DNA of 64,000 nucleotides from Lepas anatifera (lineage: Eukaryota; Arthropoda; Thecostraca; Lepadidae). Location of the stretch: NCBI GenBank assembly GCA_034440635.1, contig JAOTON010000213.1, positions 1,150,856-1,214,855 on the forward strand. Direction: 5' to 3'. Shown here piece by piece: positions 9,452-20,875 of the stretch. Position numbers and translations under genes: made by a program. Under the pieces are notes generated by a model, which saw only the letters and a list, made by a program, of their open reading frames with translations, made no database searches and was not told where the DNA came from. How positions within the stretch are numbered: position 1 is the stretch's first letter; the number at the start of each line of letters is the position of its first letter.

Positions 9452-12305
9452 ATGGTGAATGACTTAATCAGTTTTATGGCAATATTGCAATGCATTCTCG
9501 GCTGCAAGTCTATCTATACTTCATCACGAAAAGGAGCCGACCGCCGTCTAGGAAACATCCCACCCGTTGAAACGCTCGCTGAAACCACGCTGCCGAGATG
9601 TCAACTAATCTGCGCCGACCGCGACGACTGCCTCAGTTTCAACTTCCACCCCACCGATAGCATCTGCGAGATTTTCAGCACCACCGTCTGTGCCGACACC
9701 GCAGCATCCGTCGCGAGCGCCGAGGGCTGGATTTGGTACGACGTCCTCTCCAGCAGGCCCTACGACTTGCTGTCGTCACTGTGGGACGACGAAGGCTGCG
9801 CCGTAAACTCTACCTGTCGCAGTGACCTCTGTGAGGTTCCGACGGTCTCCCTCGGGGCACAGGTGGACGGGGTGGGGAGTGCATGCCGGCGCACTTACCA
9901 CTGCAAGCAGTGGATCAGAGGCAGTTCACGGTGCAAGGACGACATATGCCAGTGCACTGCCAACTACTGGGATTTCAATACGACTCTCTGTATGCCAAAG
10001 GATGAGAAAATAACCACGGATGGTACGCACCGGATTTGGAAGAAAATAAAACACGATGTATACATGATTGAGTTTGACGTCAAGGCTTCCTATTTCGTCA
10101 GCATCTACCTGAGCGAAACGCTCACCCTACCCTCCAATACCTACGTGTTTCGCCTTGGACTTGATGAAAACAGACTTTCAGCTCTGGACCGTAATTCCGT
10201 GCAAGGTGAAAGCACCACTCTCACTTCGTTCGCCGGAGCCACGCTCTCATCCACTGCACCGCGTCGTTTTACAATAATGTGGTCCAATGGCAATCTACAA
10301 CTCTATCGAAAAGGAGTCTATACGTATTTAAGTTTCGAAGACGCTCAGCCCTTCCAGCCAGCCTATGTTGGATTCCAGAGCAGCGTTGAAGTTGTGCCTT
10401 GGACCCTGACCAGAGACATGTTCGATCCGTGGATGGACGACTGGTCAGAGGAGAGAGCGTACCGAATTCCCAGGTGAGTGCGCTACTTTCTTAGACGTTC
10501 GTCTTTTTAGTGGTTATTAATTTGCTGTTTTGAACGTGGGATAAAGTTTTACATTGCATATTAATTGGATTGAAACACGAGAAAAGTATGTTTTATGTGC
10601 TCATGTTACTATATATACATATCTATTAAAACAATAATTCCAAACTAGTTTCTTCTTGGACAGCTTGAACATACTATGGTGACATAATCATAAGTGTGGA
10701 CTGATATTCAGAGCAACTATTTCTAACAAAATTAGCAAATTACTATTTCTGTCCTCGGCCTGCTAACACAGTAATTCGAGAGACTTTATTATGCGCTTTT
10801 GATATTCACTGACTTTGGTTTCCTTGCAGGAAGTTCTGGTCCCTTCCATCATTTCATTTTGCCGTTAATGATGCTGGTTGAAATTGAATTGCACTTTCGC
10901 TCTCAGTATTGCACTTAACTTTAAACACATCTGCAATGGCTTCTATTCTCAACAGCCCTTTGGCTGCCGCTCGCCGCATTAAGCGAAGAAAGATCCGAAG
11001 TACGATCAATTGCAATCGAAACAGATTGAAAGTTATAAAAAATGTTGCATTCACAGAGGTGGGCGACGCCACCAAATGTTTGAAACCGCCACCGGGACCT
11101 CCGCTGCCTTGGTTAGCTGAATCCGCTGCCGCCACCGGCACTAGCCGTCAAAATCGTGAAACACTGCCCGCTACTGCGTTACTTCGCTGTCAGTCCTTAT
11201 TTTTATAAGACACTGCTTAAAATGCTAGGAACTTTTTATTGCTCCTTTTAAATGAATTTCAGGCAAGCCTACTATTTAATTATTTGTATATTAGGTACAT
11301 GTAAAATTAGCAGTTTTACGGCAAGCATTGCAAACAAAATCACACACAACAGAATAGTCATTCAGTTGGTTTTTATTTTAATGACGGAGAAAACCATTTC
11401 TCTCGACGTCCATCTCCTAGTTCTTTGGGTGACATCACATGCTGTCGGTAGCGGTGGAGTGCGTGGATTCCTGTGACTTCACTAACCTCTACTCTATTAT
11501 TTTTTTGTCATAGAAACCACTACCCCGCTACCGTTTGTACAGTGCGAAAGTAGCGATGTACGCTGGCGGCAGAAATGGGCGGCACCGGGGGCTTGGTGCC
11601 CCCCTGCTCTTAAATACGAAATTTTAATACTAATCCTATGGCGTTGACTTGGAAAAAAACGTGTTGAAAAGCCCATGGTGCCCCCTTAATTTCGGACGTT
11701 CCGCCGTCACTGGCGAGGTAGCGGTGTAGCAGAAATAATTAGCGCAGCGCCAGACTCTTGGCATTTATCATAAACGATATTGTCCAACTGTCGAGCACCA
11801 TAACTAACCGGCTGTCAACTTTTCCGGCAGGTACTCTGCCATCAGCAGAAAGGTGAGACCCGGTAGCAGAAAGACGTTTGAATTTGAGTGTCGGTCAGCG
11901 ACAGAGTGCCAGTGGTGGACTCTGAGTGAGCCGAACTGGGGCAGAAGTGAGAAGTACGCCGTGCTTCTCGGACAATCGGCCAACAGCAGGAGCAGCATCT
12001 ACCGCGTCAGCAGCTCCAACGTGACTCTGGCATCTGTGGACTCTGCCGCGATTATTAGTGCTGGAGAGTTCAGAAAGTTCCTGGTGAAAATACGAAATAG
12101 TTCAGGTGGGCAATTGATTAAAGTGTTCAAGGATAATGAAGAAGGTGACCCGTTTTTGTCAGCATTGGATCCAGATGCGCTCAGTATTAAGTACGTTGCA
12201 CTTAGAAACTGCTGCGACGACAGCGGGATGGAGGTTAAGGTGGTGAAATTTCAAGATAAATGGTCTTATGAGAAGGACTACCGCTGGGGCGCGGGCTTGG
12301 AGTAG
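9452..12305 (+). CDS. Secreted PAN / cysteine-rich / double FAMeT-like domain protein
   Basis: Exon 1 is 9452-10473 and exon 2 is 11831-12305. The donor is CCCAG|GTGAGT and the acceptor TTCCGGCAG|GTACTC, joined in phase 2 to give 498 residues. The ATG at 9452 begins a signal peptide (MVNDLISFMAILQCILGC). A PAN/apple-like module follows, roughly residues 35-95 (RCQLICADRDDCLSFNF, then C). Next is a cysteine-rich EB-like module, about 115-181. Two farnesoic acid O-methyltransferase-like modules (PF12248 type) lie at about 190-320 (ending AYVGFQSS) and 355-490. Despite that family name, such modules in animal secreted proteins are thought to be binding or lectin-like, not enzymatic. The first exon may be preceded by an untranslated exon. 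The stop falls in a tandemly duplicated segment. Domain calls come from residue patterns only. Confidence 0.75.
10474..11830 (+). other. Intron of the PAN/FAMeT-like gene
   Basis: The 1,357-bp intron starts GTGAGTGCGC and ends TTTTCCGGCAG. Near 11555-11720 it holds a G/C-run block that looks like a small foldback element: CTGGCGGCAGAAATGGGCGG near one end and the complement of GTGACGGCGGAACGTCCG near the other. A 99-codon open frame at 10909-11208 has no recognisable domain. Confidence 0.55.
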
Positions 12306-12403
12306 ATAGAGGGAGCCACCAGACACGATCTCGTGGGGACACTTGCTGGGGTGCAGGCTTGGGGTAGATAGAGGGAGCACACCAGACACGATCTCACATA
12401 CCC
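12283..12403. repeat. 61-bp tandem duplication spanning the stop codon
   Basis: The segment from GCTGGGGCGCGGGCTTGG at 12283 recurs at 12344 as GCTGGGGTGCAGGCTTGG. The following text (GTAGATAGAGGGAGC, CCAGACACGATCTC) is nearly identical. The duplicated unit contains the last codons and the stop of the PAN/FAMeT-like gene. Confidence 0.8.
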
Positions 12404-12638
12404 ACTACAATGCGTTGCAGTCTGTGGACGCACTCTGATGTATCTATTACAACAATATACTGCTACGGTAACATTTATTAGAACGTACATGACAGAGTTC
12501 TTACTACACCATGACCAAGAATTTGTGATTTTACGTATCGTTTTTTTACCTGATTATGATGAAGGACTGTGCCCAAATAGATGATTCCCATGTATTAGAT
12601 CTATTTCACATCCGGGATTCGGAGAGGCACGCAATTAA

Positions 12639-13417
12639 AGGGAGATACGCGAAAAAATTTTTATTGGCTAGATCAAAAGGTCACAAAAAGTTGTTTCAGA
12701 AGTCATATTCTCATTTTTGCGAATTTGGCCTGCAAATGCTTTAAAATTACTCTCAAAGTCAACATTTCTAGACGACTTTACCGGTACACCTCATGTCGGT
12801 GTATATGACGTACACATGGCTAAGGCTATCAATTTCTCTAAGAATTAGGTCATATCTATCCCAAACAGTGATGTAGAACTTCGGACTACTACAGAAAAAA
12901 TTACTTTACAAAAACAACATTCCAAAACTCTTTTGAAACAGAAATATAGGGCTTTAAAGAAATCACAATTAACCAATCAGAAGCCTAGGAATTCTCAAAC
13001 CGGGGTCACGTGACCTATCTGACGCAAAAGTTTTGTCATCCTGGGGCTGAAGCAGAAAATGACTCAAGACCCGAGGTACGAAACCGCTGAAGACTTGTGT
13101 AATTATGTTTTTTCCGTTTTTAGGGCAAACTAATTCATTTTGTAGTTTTTAAAAGCTTTTTAAAATTAATTCAAATACAAATACAGGAGAACAGACATTC
13201 GTATTACAAAAAACATTAGTTTTCAACTTTAAATAGTTTTCGAAAAGTAAGTGATGGATGAAGGTTTCAGCATTTTATCGGAACTGTTAACTTATTTTGA
13301 TAATAAGTGAGTGACCTCCCAAAATTTTGCCGAAGATACAAAAATAATTGATAGTTTCGTAATCAGGATTTTTCAAACAGCAAGAAACCACAATAATATT
13401 TTTTCGCATATCTCCCT
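12639..13417. mobile_element. TTAA-flanked non-autonomous element (779 bp)
   Basis: The terminal inverted repeats are AGGGAGATACGCGAAAAAAT on the left and the complement of AGGGAGATATGCGAAAAAAT on the right. They are flanked by TTAA at 12635-12638 and 13418-13421. TTAA duplication is typical of piggyBac-type transposition, though these ends start AGGG, not CCC, so the superfamily is uncertain. There is no transposase frame. A perfect 12-bp palindrome GGTCACGTGACC lies at 13004-13015. Confidence 0.75.
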
Positions 13418-13976
13418 TTAAACATCTTTTGAACGTAATTGATGCTTGAATTCACGGGTGGTGATTTAGGAAGGAACGCTTGGGGGCAAGATGCTGTGGA
13501 TGTTTTGTCTCTCACAGTATTTGTATATGGTTTGTATTACCGTGGCAGTGTTGATCCACCCAGCCCCCCCCGTGCGAGAAGAGATCTCTAGCCCCACTAG
13601 ATTGTTATGTTATAAAACTTCTATGAATAAATACAAACTTGAAACGATCAAACGTAATTTGTATGTACCTTTAAACATGTAGGGAGACCAGGGCAAAGCG
13701 GTCACCCTAGTGATATTTGTTCAATTTTGAAGAACTTGTAATCCCGAGTTCTTGTATTAGGTACTATGATTTTGTTCCGTGTTCAATTCTAAAGATAATA
13801 GAGGGGATAAAAAGGCAAAAATATAAGACATCGGCACAGGAAACCAAAAAGTAAACTAAAGTCATTTTGACCACTTTGCCCCAAGCACGGGGCAAAGATG
13901 ACAGGCTTATTTTGCTACGATGCTTTGTTTGCAAGATATATTTGGCATGTACACTTTCACTTTGATATAATCTTAA

Positions 13977-15183
13977 CCCTTGCTCCGGTGGCGGGTACGA
14001 GCCACCTTCGCCCTGGTGCACCATGGTGGGGGGCTAAAAAAGACACCCCCACGATCTCAAAAACTAAGAGAGCTAGAAAAAAGCGCAAAACGGCAATCGA
14101 AAGCTCTTCGAAAATGATATCGAAAATACTTCGGCCATTTTTCTTGTCAGGTCAATATCAAGGTCACCAGAGGTCAAAATAGGTCAAAATTGCTAATATG
14201 AGGTGTACTAAGAAAACCTCATATATCTCAGAAACTATGATAGCTAGAAACATTTTTCTAACACCATTCGAAAGCTCTTGAGATGTGCTTTCATTACAGT
14301 GGCATTCATTTTCGTGTCAGGTCAAAGCCTAGGAAGCTACAGGACACTGAATATTGGGCATATTCTTGGGAATGTCCATAGCCACCCATGCATAAGGGCG
14401 TTTACTTTTTCGCTAATAGCTTCCAAAAAAACAAGATACAGCCATATTTTATGCACCATTGCAATCCTCTCGTCAATACGAATCGAATGATATATAATAT
14501 TGCTATGCCAGGTCAAATTTAAGAATTTGACCTAACCCAGATCAACGGTCTGACCCAACTTGACCTGGTATAGTCATGATGTATATCATTTGACTTGCAG
14601 TGACTATACAAACACTTCGGTGACAAAATAAAAGTTCTATCTTAGTTTATTTAAAATTTATAGGGTAAAACACCAAAAAATGCTTATTTGACCTAAGGTG
14701 ACCTTTTAAAGGTCACAAGTCAAAATGTTTGGCATTAACTTCTGAAATGGGCTAAGAGCAGGTCGTAACCGATTTTTGAAGTTGATTATATCCATACTTA
14801 CCTACTGAGAAAAGCTCATTTCATGATTTTCCCCGTGTATTGACAATGGGCAGGTCATGCTCTGCACATGACCTTAGGTCACCAATATCAAAAATCCCGG
14901 AACAAATGTTGTAGTTCCTGGTGAGCCTAATATGTGGTATGAGTTTGAACTTGATCGATTAACCCTTCTTTTAGTTATGCGGTCCTAAGCATTTTTTGAG
15001 GTGAGGTCACTTCACCTGGCCTGGTGACTTGACCTGATATGACCTTGAGCTGAAATTTTCAGTTAAGATGTAAAAATTATAAAGGAACAGTTAGACCAAG
15101 TTTGGCGGCGCTGCACGCCGCCGTTTTTTTGGCGCTTCGGAAAAACCCGAGGGGGTCTAAAAAGACCCCCACCCGGGCGAAGG
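13977..15183. mobile_element. TTAA-flanked AGGTCA-rich non-autonomous element, family gamma
   Basis: Flanked by TTAA at 13973-13976 and 15184-15187. The ends begin CCCTTGCTCCGGTGG on the left and CCTTCGCCCGGGTGGGGG on the complement of the right. Each end carries a foldback of G-runs and C-runs around CTAAAAAAGA or TCTAAAAAGA. By eye there are about 17 exact AGGTCA/TGACCT hexamers. An internal core near 14888-14975 (complement: GAACTT, then ATC/GGGATTTTTGAT) is shared with the families at 25, 42, 51 and 59 kb. No coding sequence. Confidence 0.85.
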
Positions 15184-15187
15184 TTAA

Positions 15188-16094
15188 TCTATCATTGTAC
15201 ATAAATGCTTAGATCCACTTATTTAATATGATAGCTTCTGCGGAGTGGCAATATTGCTATCCCCTCCCCGCTACTCAGTTTCCAAACGCTCTACATTACA
15301 TATTCCTATCTGACGGTAAAAATGTGTTGCGACAGGCCTCTGTGGTATGCTGCTGTGCTCAACATGGACGGTTAAGTAGCTTCCAGCACCAGAAGACCGA
15401 CGACTTTAATAGACGAAATTGCATGTCACAATAGTCGTGAGCTGAATAGGACTACATGCGTTGATCTTATTCGGGTGGAAATATTCTGGTTTGCGTAGAG
15501 GTTTTAAGCGATGGAATAGAACATTTTGTGATGGTCAAAAGATTGCTGTCGTTTGCTTTTGATAGCAGTCGTATAAGACATAAGTCAAATGCTGGCTGCC
15601 ACGTCTGCAGATAACGTAATATCAATTGCTGTATAAAATTTCGGCCTGGTTTATCAAACCCACGAAAAAGCGAAAGAATCACGCATACATTTCTGTATTC
15701 ACGATGATCGTTAAGGCTTCCTCACCATTCACGAATCAATGAACGGGCACGTGCCACACACGAAAACGATATCCTCTGCAACAGCCCCCCTCCCACATGT
15801 ATCGTGGACCCACTTAGGACATATTGCGCAGCGTGACCAGCCCTTAATTTTTTGGGTTTAGCATAGTCTCTGTACAATAGACACTTCTCATTTTAATTGT
15901 CATCAGTTTGGAAGAACTGGCGTCTCGGTTCGCCTCTTTGGCTCGGACAAGCCCTCGCACCGCTGGTGTCCATTCTTGGTCTTTTACTCCTTGTCCTCTG
16001 CATCAACCCCTTGCTGGCCCTCAGGATGCCTGCTTTCTCCACCTGTGGTTGCTTCCCCCTCTGGGACTTTCTCCGCTTATGCACCAGCTATTCA
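15188..16094. other. Non-coding sequence inside the composite element
   Basis: No convincing gene. Two overlapping frames of 63-71 codons at 15897-16112 are not supported by any domain or splice site. Confidence 0.35.
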
Positions 16095-16920
16095 ACTAGG
16101 TTAGGGCCCTAGCAAAATTTAGGGGCGCCCAAAGGTCGGTGCATATCGGGTCCCAGAACATCTCCAGGGGCCCATTTAAGCACATGGTCCGCAGCTCAGC
16201 TCACGGGCCCTATTACTGTGCAGGGGCCCAGACCAGCCACAGGGGCTGCCCATTTCTGCACAGGGAGTTCAAGATTAGCTTAGGGCCCACCTTAGCTCAG
16301 GGGCCCAGGTCGGCTGTTAAAGGGTCAGAACAGCTCAAAGGGCCCATTCAAGCTCAAAGCCTTTAGCTCAGTGACTCTGAAGTATTTCAGGGAGCCCCCA
16401 GACCATTTTGGGAGCCCCCATCTCAGCACAGGAGGCCCAGCTACATGAACTCAGATGACCAAATTAGCTTAGGGGCCTGGATCAGCTCAGGGGCCCCAGA
16501 TCGGCTTACATAGGGTCAATTCAAGCTCATGGCCCCCAGCTCAGGGGCCCTATTACTGTGCAGGGGGTCCAGACCAGCTAAGCCCATCCCTAGCTCAGCA
16601 CAGGGGCCCCAGATTAGCTCAGGGGTCAGATTAGCCTTGGAGGAACACCTCAGCTCAGAGGCCTTATTGTCGGCTGATATAGGGTCTTTGACCAGCTCAA
16701 GGGCCCATTGAAGTTCACGGTTCTCAGCTCAGCTTAGATACCCTAGAACAATTTGGAGGTCCCAAAGGCCCTGTTCAGCATCTGGGGCCCTCAGTTCAGC
16801 TAAAGAGGCCCAGATTAGATTATAGGGCATTAGAGCTCAGTTCAGCGGCCCCTCGAGGTTGACTCATATGGCCTTAAATCAGCTCAGGCGCCCAGGTCAG
16901 CTTAATAAGTTTCCCAGGCA
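16095..16920. repeat. Degenerate minisatellite, unit like GGGGCCCAGATCAGCTCA
   Basis: Phrases such as CAGCTCAGGGGCCCAGA and GATCAGCTCAGGGG recur about every 20-40 bases with heavy divergence. The consensus is the reverse complement of the array at about 18240-19480, so the two arrays face each other. Confidence 0.75.
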
Positions 16921-17952
16921 AGCTTTTGGGCCCGTTTGGGTTTCTTATTTTCTATTACAGTTTTTTATATATTTTGCATCCGTTGCGGGGGCCCACCACA
17001 GAAAAGTGGGGGACCAGTGGCCCTCCTGCCCCCCCCGTTTCTACACCTATGTGCTATGGTCCCAATCTATTATTTCTCTGCACTACGCCCTCTTTCCATT
17101 CATGGGGCAAAGTGGACGGATTCTACTTTGCCCCGGTTCACTGTGCCCCATGCAACACAGTCTAAGAGCATGGGAGATCAGTCATCACAAGAGTGACAAA
17201 TCGAGGCGAGGTTTTTCTATACAATCAAGGGACCTGTACTGGTTTCCAGCAATTCAATAAAAAATCCATGCCGTTCGGATGGGGTTTTGAAGACCACGAA
17301 GTGCAGCGCAGAAGCCAGCTAATAGCCTAAAATCCCAACCTTTCTCCGCCGCGCTGGAAGCGAAATGAGGAGACAGCTGATGAAGATGCGCGGGATGCTT
17401 TGCTAAGTAACGCTCAGTATGACACACATTTACGGCAGATTTCAGCACTTTGCAGATAGTTATTCAGCTTTTTCTGCTTTGCCTCGCTGTCCGCTTTGCC
17501 CTGGTCTTCCCTACATACATACATATAAAATTTTCCAGCTGGCTCCAGTTTGGTCTCCCATATCCCTTTATACCCTCTTCCTACGTCAGGCTACCAGTAC
17601 ACAGATAAACAAACATTCATTCATTTATTCATTCATTATTTAGTCTAGCAGAGTTTTTGTCGTGTAGCGTTGTCGTGCATAGCTTAGAGAATTGAAAATG
17701 AATATGCTGACAGGAGAACAAATGGTTGTTTATGGCAGTGGTGGATACTTCAATAGCTTTCATCGATAACAATTAGGGAAGTCGTTATTGATGATATGGT
17801 TTTCCTGTTCTTTGATAATCTATTATGGATCATCGAAATAATTTTATCAAAGTCACCGTTTCTGGTAAATCGATAACGATTATTTTTTATGACGTTTGAA
17901 AAGCCCTTTCATACGGTGTCATGTTTAACCCTGTTTCTAATAGGTTCCTGGC

Positions 17953-20482
17953 CAGGGGCGCAGCCAGGGGGAGCACAAGGGGCACGTGCCCCCCATCGGT
18001 GACGGAGTGCCCTTTCGATCGCTATGCGGTGTACCCCATTTGTGCCGTGCCGCTCGAAATTTAGTGCCCTACGCAGTTGAACCTAGGTTCAACTAGACTG
18101 CATTCAGCGATTAAAACTATTGTTTGATAATTTAGTGCCTTTTTGATCAGCTACGGCATTCTATCGACTTTTCAAGCACCCGGTTAGAGTATGGGCACAT
18201 AATCCGTTCCCAGCTAATGCCTCATCGTCGCCAATAATCGTACGGGCGGAGCTAATCTGGAGCCCCTTGAGCTCATCTGGTGCCCACTGATCGAGTCCTT
18301 GAGCTGATCACGTGCCCTCTAAGCTAATCTGGTGTCCCCTGGGTCAATCTGGTGCCCCCTCAGAAAATTATTGTACCTCTTGAATCTATCTTGTGCCTAT
18401 GAGTTAGTATGATGCCTCCGAGCTTGCCTGGTGCCCTATTACCTGTTTTAGTACCCCTTGAGCTGAGCTGGTTCCCCTGGCCTGATCTCATGCCTCCCGG
18501 AGTTGATCTACTGCTCCCTGAGCCAATATGGTGCCTCTTGAGCTGATGAGGCGTCGCCTGAGCTAGTTATTGATGTCTCCTTAGATGATCTGGTGCCCCC
18601 TGAGCTGGTGTGGTGCACCCTGAGCTGATCTTATGTTCCCTGAGCTGATGTATGCCCCTGCTCTGGTCTGGGGGCTAGGAACTGATCTGGCCCCCGGGCT
18701 AATTGATCTAGTGCACCCTGAGCTAAACTAATGCCCCCTGAGTCGAGCCCATCCCATGCCCTCTGAGCTTGTCTGCTGCCCCTGAGCTAATATGGTGCCC
18801 TTTAAGCTGACCTGGGCCTCCTGGGTTGATTACGTGATTTCCTGAGCAGCTCTAAAGTCCTGAGCTGAGCTGGGCCCACAGAGGCTGATGAGGGCCCCTG
18901 GGATGGTATGGAGTTCCTGAGCTGATTAAGTGCCTCCTGACTTGATCTGGTACCCCTGAGCTGATCTGGGCCCAGAGCTGGACGGGACCCACAGTCTGAT
19001 CGGATTGTTTGTCCCTGAAGCTGATCTGGTGCCCTATGGGCCAATCTGGTGTCCCCTGAGCAGCTCTGGAGCTCCTCTGATTGGGCCCTGAGCTGGTAAA
19101 GGATCCCTGAGCTAATTTGGTGACCCTGACTTGATCTTGCCCCCTGACCTGACTTGAGGCCCCTGAACTAATTTGGGGCCCTAAGAGCTGACCTGGGGCC
19201 CAAGAGTAGATCTGGGTTCTGGGGGTACCCTGAGCTGGTCTGGGCGCTGAGCTTGTGAGAGCCCCTTAAGTTGGCCTGAGGCCCCCTTAGGTGATCTGGC
19301 GCCTTAAACTGTTCTGGGGCTTCTTGAACTGTTTTAAGGCCCTATGAGCCTATCTGGGGCCCATTGAGCTAGTCTGATGACCCAATCTCTGGGACCAATG
19401 AGCTAGTCTAGTCCCTGGATGAAGCATGAGCTGCTCTGGGGCCCTGATCTACATCAGGGGCCCCTGAGGTGGTCTTGAATAGACAGAGAATAAAAACACA
19501 AGGCCAACTCTCATCATCTCGGGGCGGGGTCACTGAGCTAGCCTAGTCCCTGGAGGCACAACTGGGGGGATGGGGAGGCTGCTCTGGAGGGCTCTGGTCC
19601 ACACTTGGGGGCCCCAGAGCTGGTCTTGAATAGATGGGGAATAAGAACTCAATGGAAACACCCCTTGTAAAATGGAGCTAACGAGGAATGAGGCATCGCT
19701 AAAACGGCTTGTGATGGCTTGGCAGCCCTGGTTATATAAATTATTATACTGATGGTTTCTGGGAAGGGATGATAAAAAGGCATGTGCCCCTGAGCTCAGA
19801 GCACAGTCCCCTAATCCAGTATTTCTACTAATTGATTTAAATTAAGAACTAGTTTTCACAATTTTCAACTCTGTCACACCATTCCCATCCAAACTACCGG
19901 CCTGTTCACCTTTCTTTACTCTTAATTGCGAACGATCCTTGAGAATATGGAACTTAATAAACGCGTCCAAAAGGTATCCCCCAAATTATTCCGGCAGCAA
20001 AAATTATATTCTTCCAAAATTACTATGCCGCTCCTCGTCCCACGGCGATTGTGGGAGGTGAGGAAGTTAATCCGCGTTCAACCGGGGCTCACTCGTCACG
20101 ACAAAACCAGTGGGCATAACAAATGAATTTTCGACTCCAATATGCCTTAACTTGCACATGGTAACAGATATCACAGGCTCTGCTGATTTCTCTGATGTTA
20201 AGTATTTGCATTAGTTGGCTGATTCGCCCTTACATCTATTCAAAACAGCCGTGTTTTGGCTACTTCCATGCATTTTTTAAATTTATTTATCTATTGGTTT
20301 TAATCGAGTTTTCCTTCTCCGCCAATGCTTGATTTGCATTTTTATTGAACCAAAGATGCCCAAAAAATGATATAAACCAAGATACAGTACGTTTTTTAGG
20401 TCACGTTAAAAATGCCTTTTTCTCCCGGGCTGCCCCGCAAAGTTGAGGTGCCCCCCATACCAAAGCTCTGGCTGCGCCCCTG
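17953..20482. mobile_element. hAT-type non-autonomous element (2.5 kb) with perfect 8-bp target duplication
   Basis: The inverted ends are CAGGGGCGCAGCCAG and its exact complement CTGGCTGCGCCCCTG. The octamer TTCCTGGC flanks both sides (17945-17952 and 20483-20490). These are textbook hAT features. There is no transposase frame. About half of the interior is a diverged minisatellite with a TGAGCTGATCTGGTGCCC consensus, and the rest is AT-rich. Confidence 0.9.
18240..19480. repeat. Degenerate minisatellite inside the hAT element, unit like TGAGCTGATCTGGTGCCCC
   Basis: Dozens of approximate units of about 18-25 bases (CCCTGAGCTGATCTGGTGCC and variants) run with few interruptions. The consensus is the inverse of the array at 16095-16920. 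Confidence 0.85.
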
Positions 20483-20827
20483 TTCCTGGCTACGCATATT
20501 CCTATCAGGGGGCTGATCTGTTGCTTCACCCCCCTACCCTACGATCTCAAAATTTACCTCTCAAATTTCAGAAACTTGAAGTAGGATGGGTTTTTCACAC
20601 CTTGAACTCCAATGGAAAAAGTGAAGTTTTGAAAATTGTTGGCCGGGGCGTGCAAAATTACACTTTTAAACCGATTTTATGGCCTAATTGCTGTTATTGC
20701 TCTCGTTATTTCGAATGAAGGTATGCGGTCCCATTAAAAAGCTTAAGCACCAATGACACTCATTCACCTAATTTTGTATGTAATAACACCGACTCAGTCA
20801 GGCTGTGCACCGTTGAATCTCCTCCTC

Positions 20828-20829
<2 letters not shown>
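20483..20829. other. No gene seen
   Basis: Follows the hAT element. A 91-codon plus frame at 20443-20718 crosses the element border and is not a gene candidate. Confidence 0.35.

Positions 20830-20870
<41 letters not shown>
20830..20870. repeat. (CT)n microsatellite
   Basis: About 20 perfect CT units, followed directly by TTTACAG. That resembles a 3' splice site, but no exon was recognised after it. Confidence 0.95.

Positions 20871-20875
<5 letters not shown>

Larger units (their letters stand above)
13680..17513. mobile_element. Composite DNA element with GGGCAAAGCGG inverted ends, carrying nested repeats
   Basis: The left end reads TAGGGAGACCAGGGCAAAGC and the right end is its complement with one inserted base (CCGCTTTGCCCTGGTCTTCC then CTA). 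Subterminal GGGGCAAAG blocks repeat near 13875-13900 and 17100-17150, in both orientations. The flanks suggest a TA target. Within it lie the 13977-15183 TTAA element and a minisatellite at 16095-16920. No transposase frame was recognised. The pairing of two ends 3.8 kb apart is inferred from their match. Confidence 0.55.
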
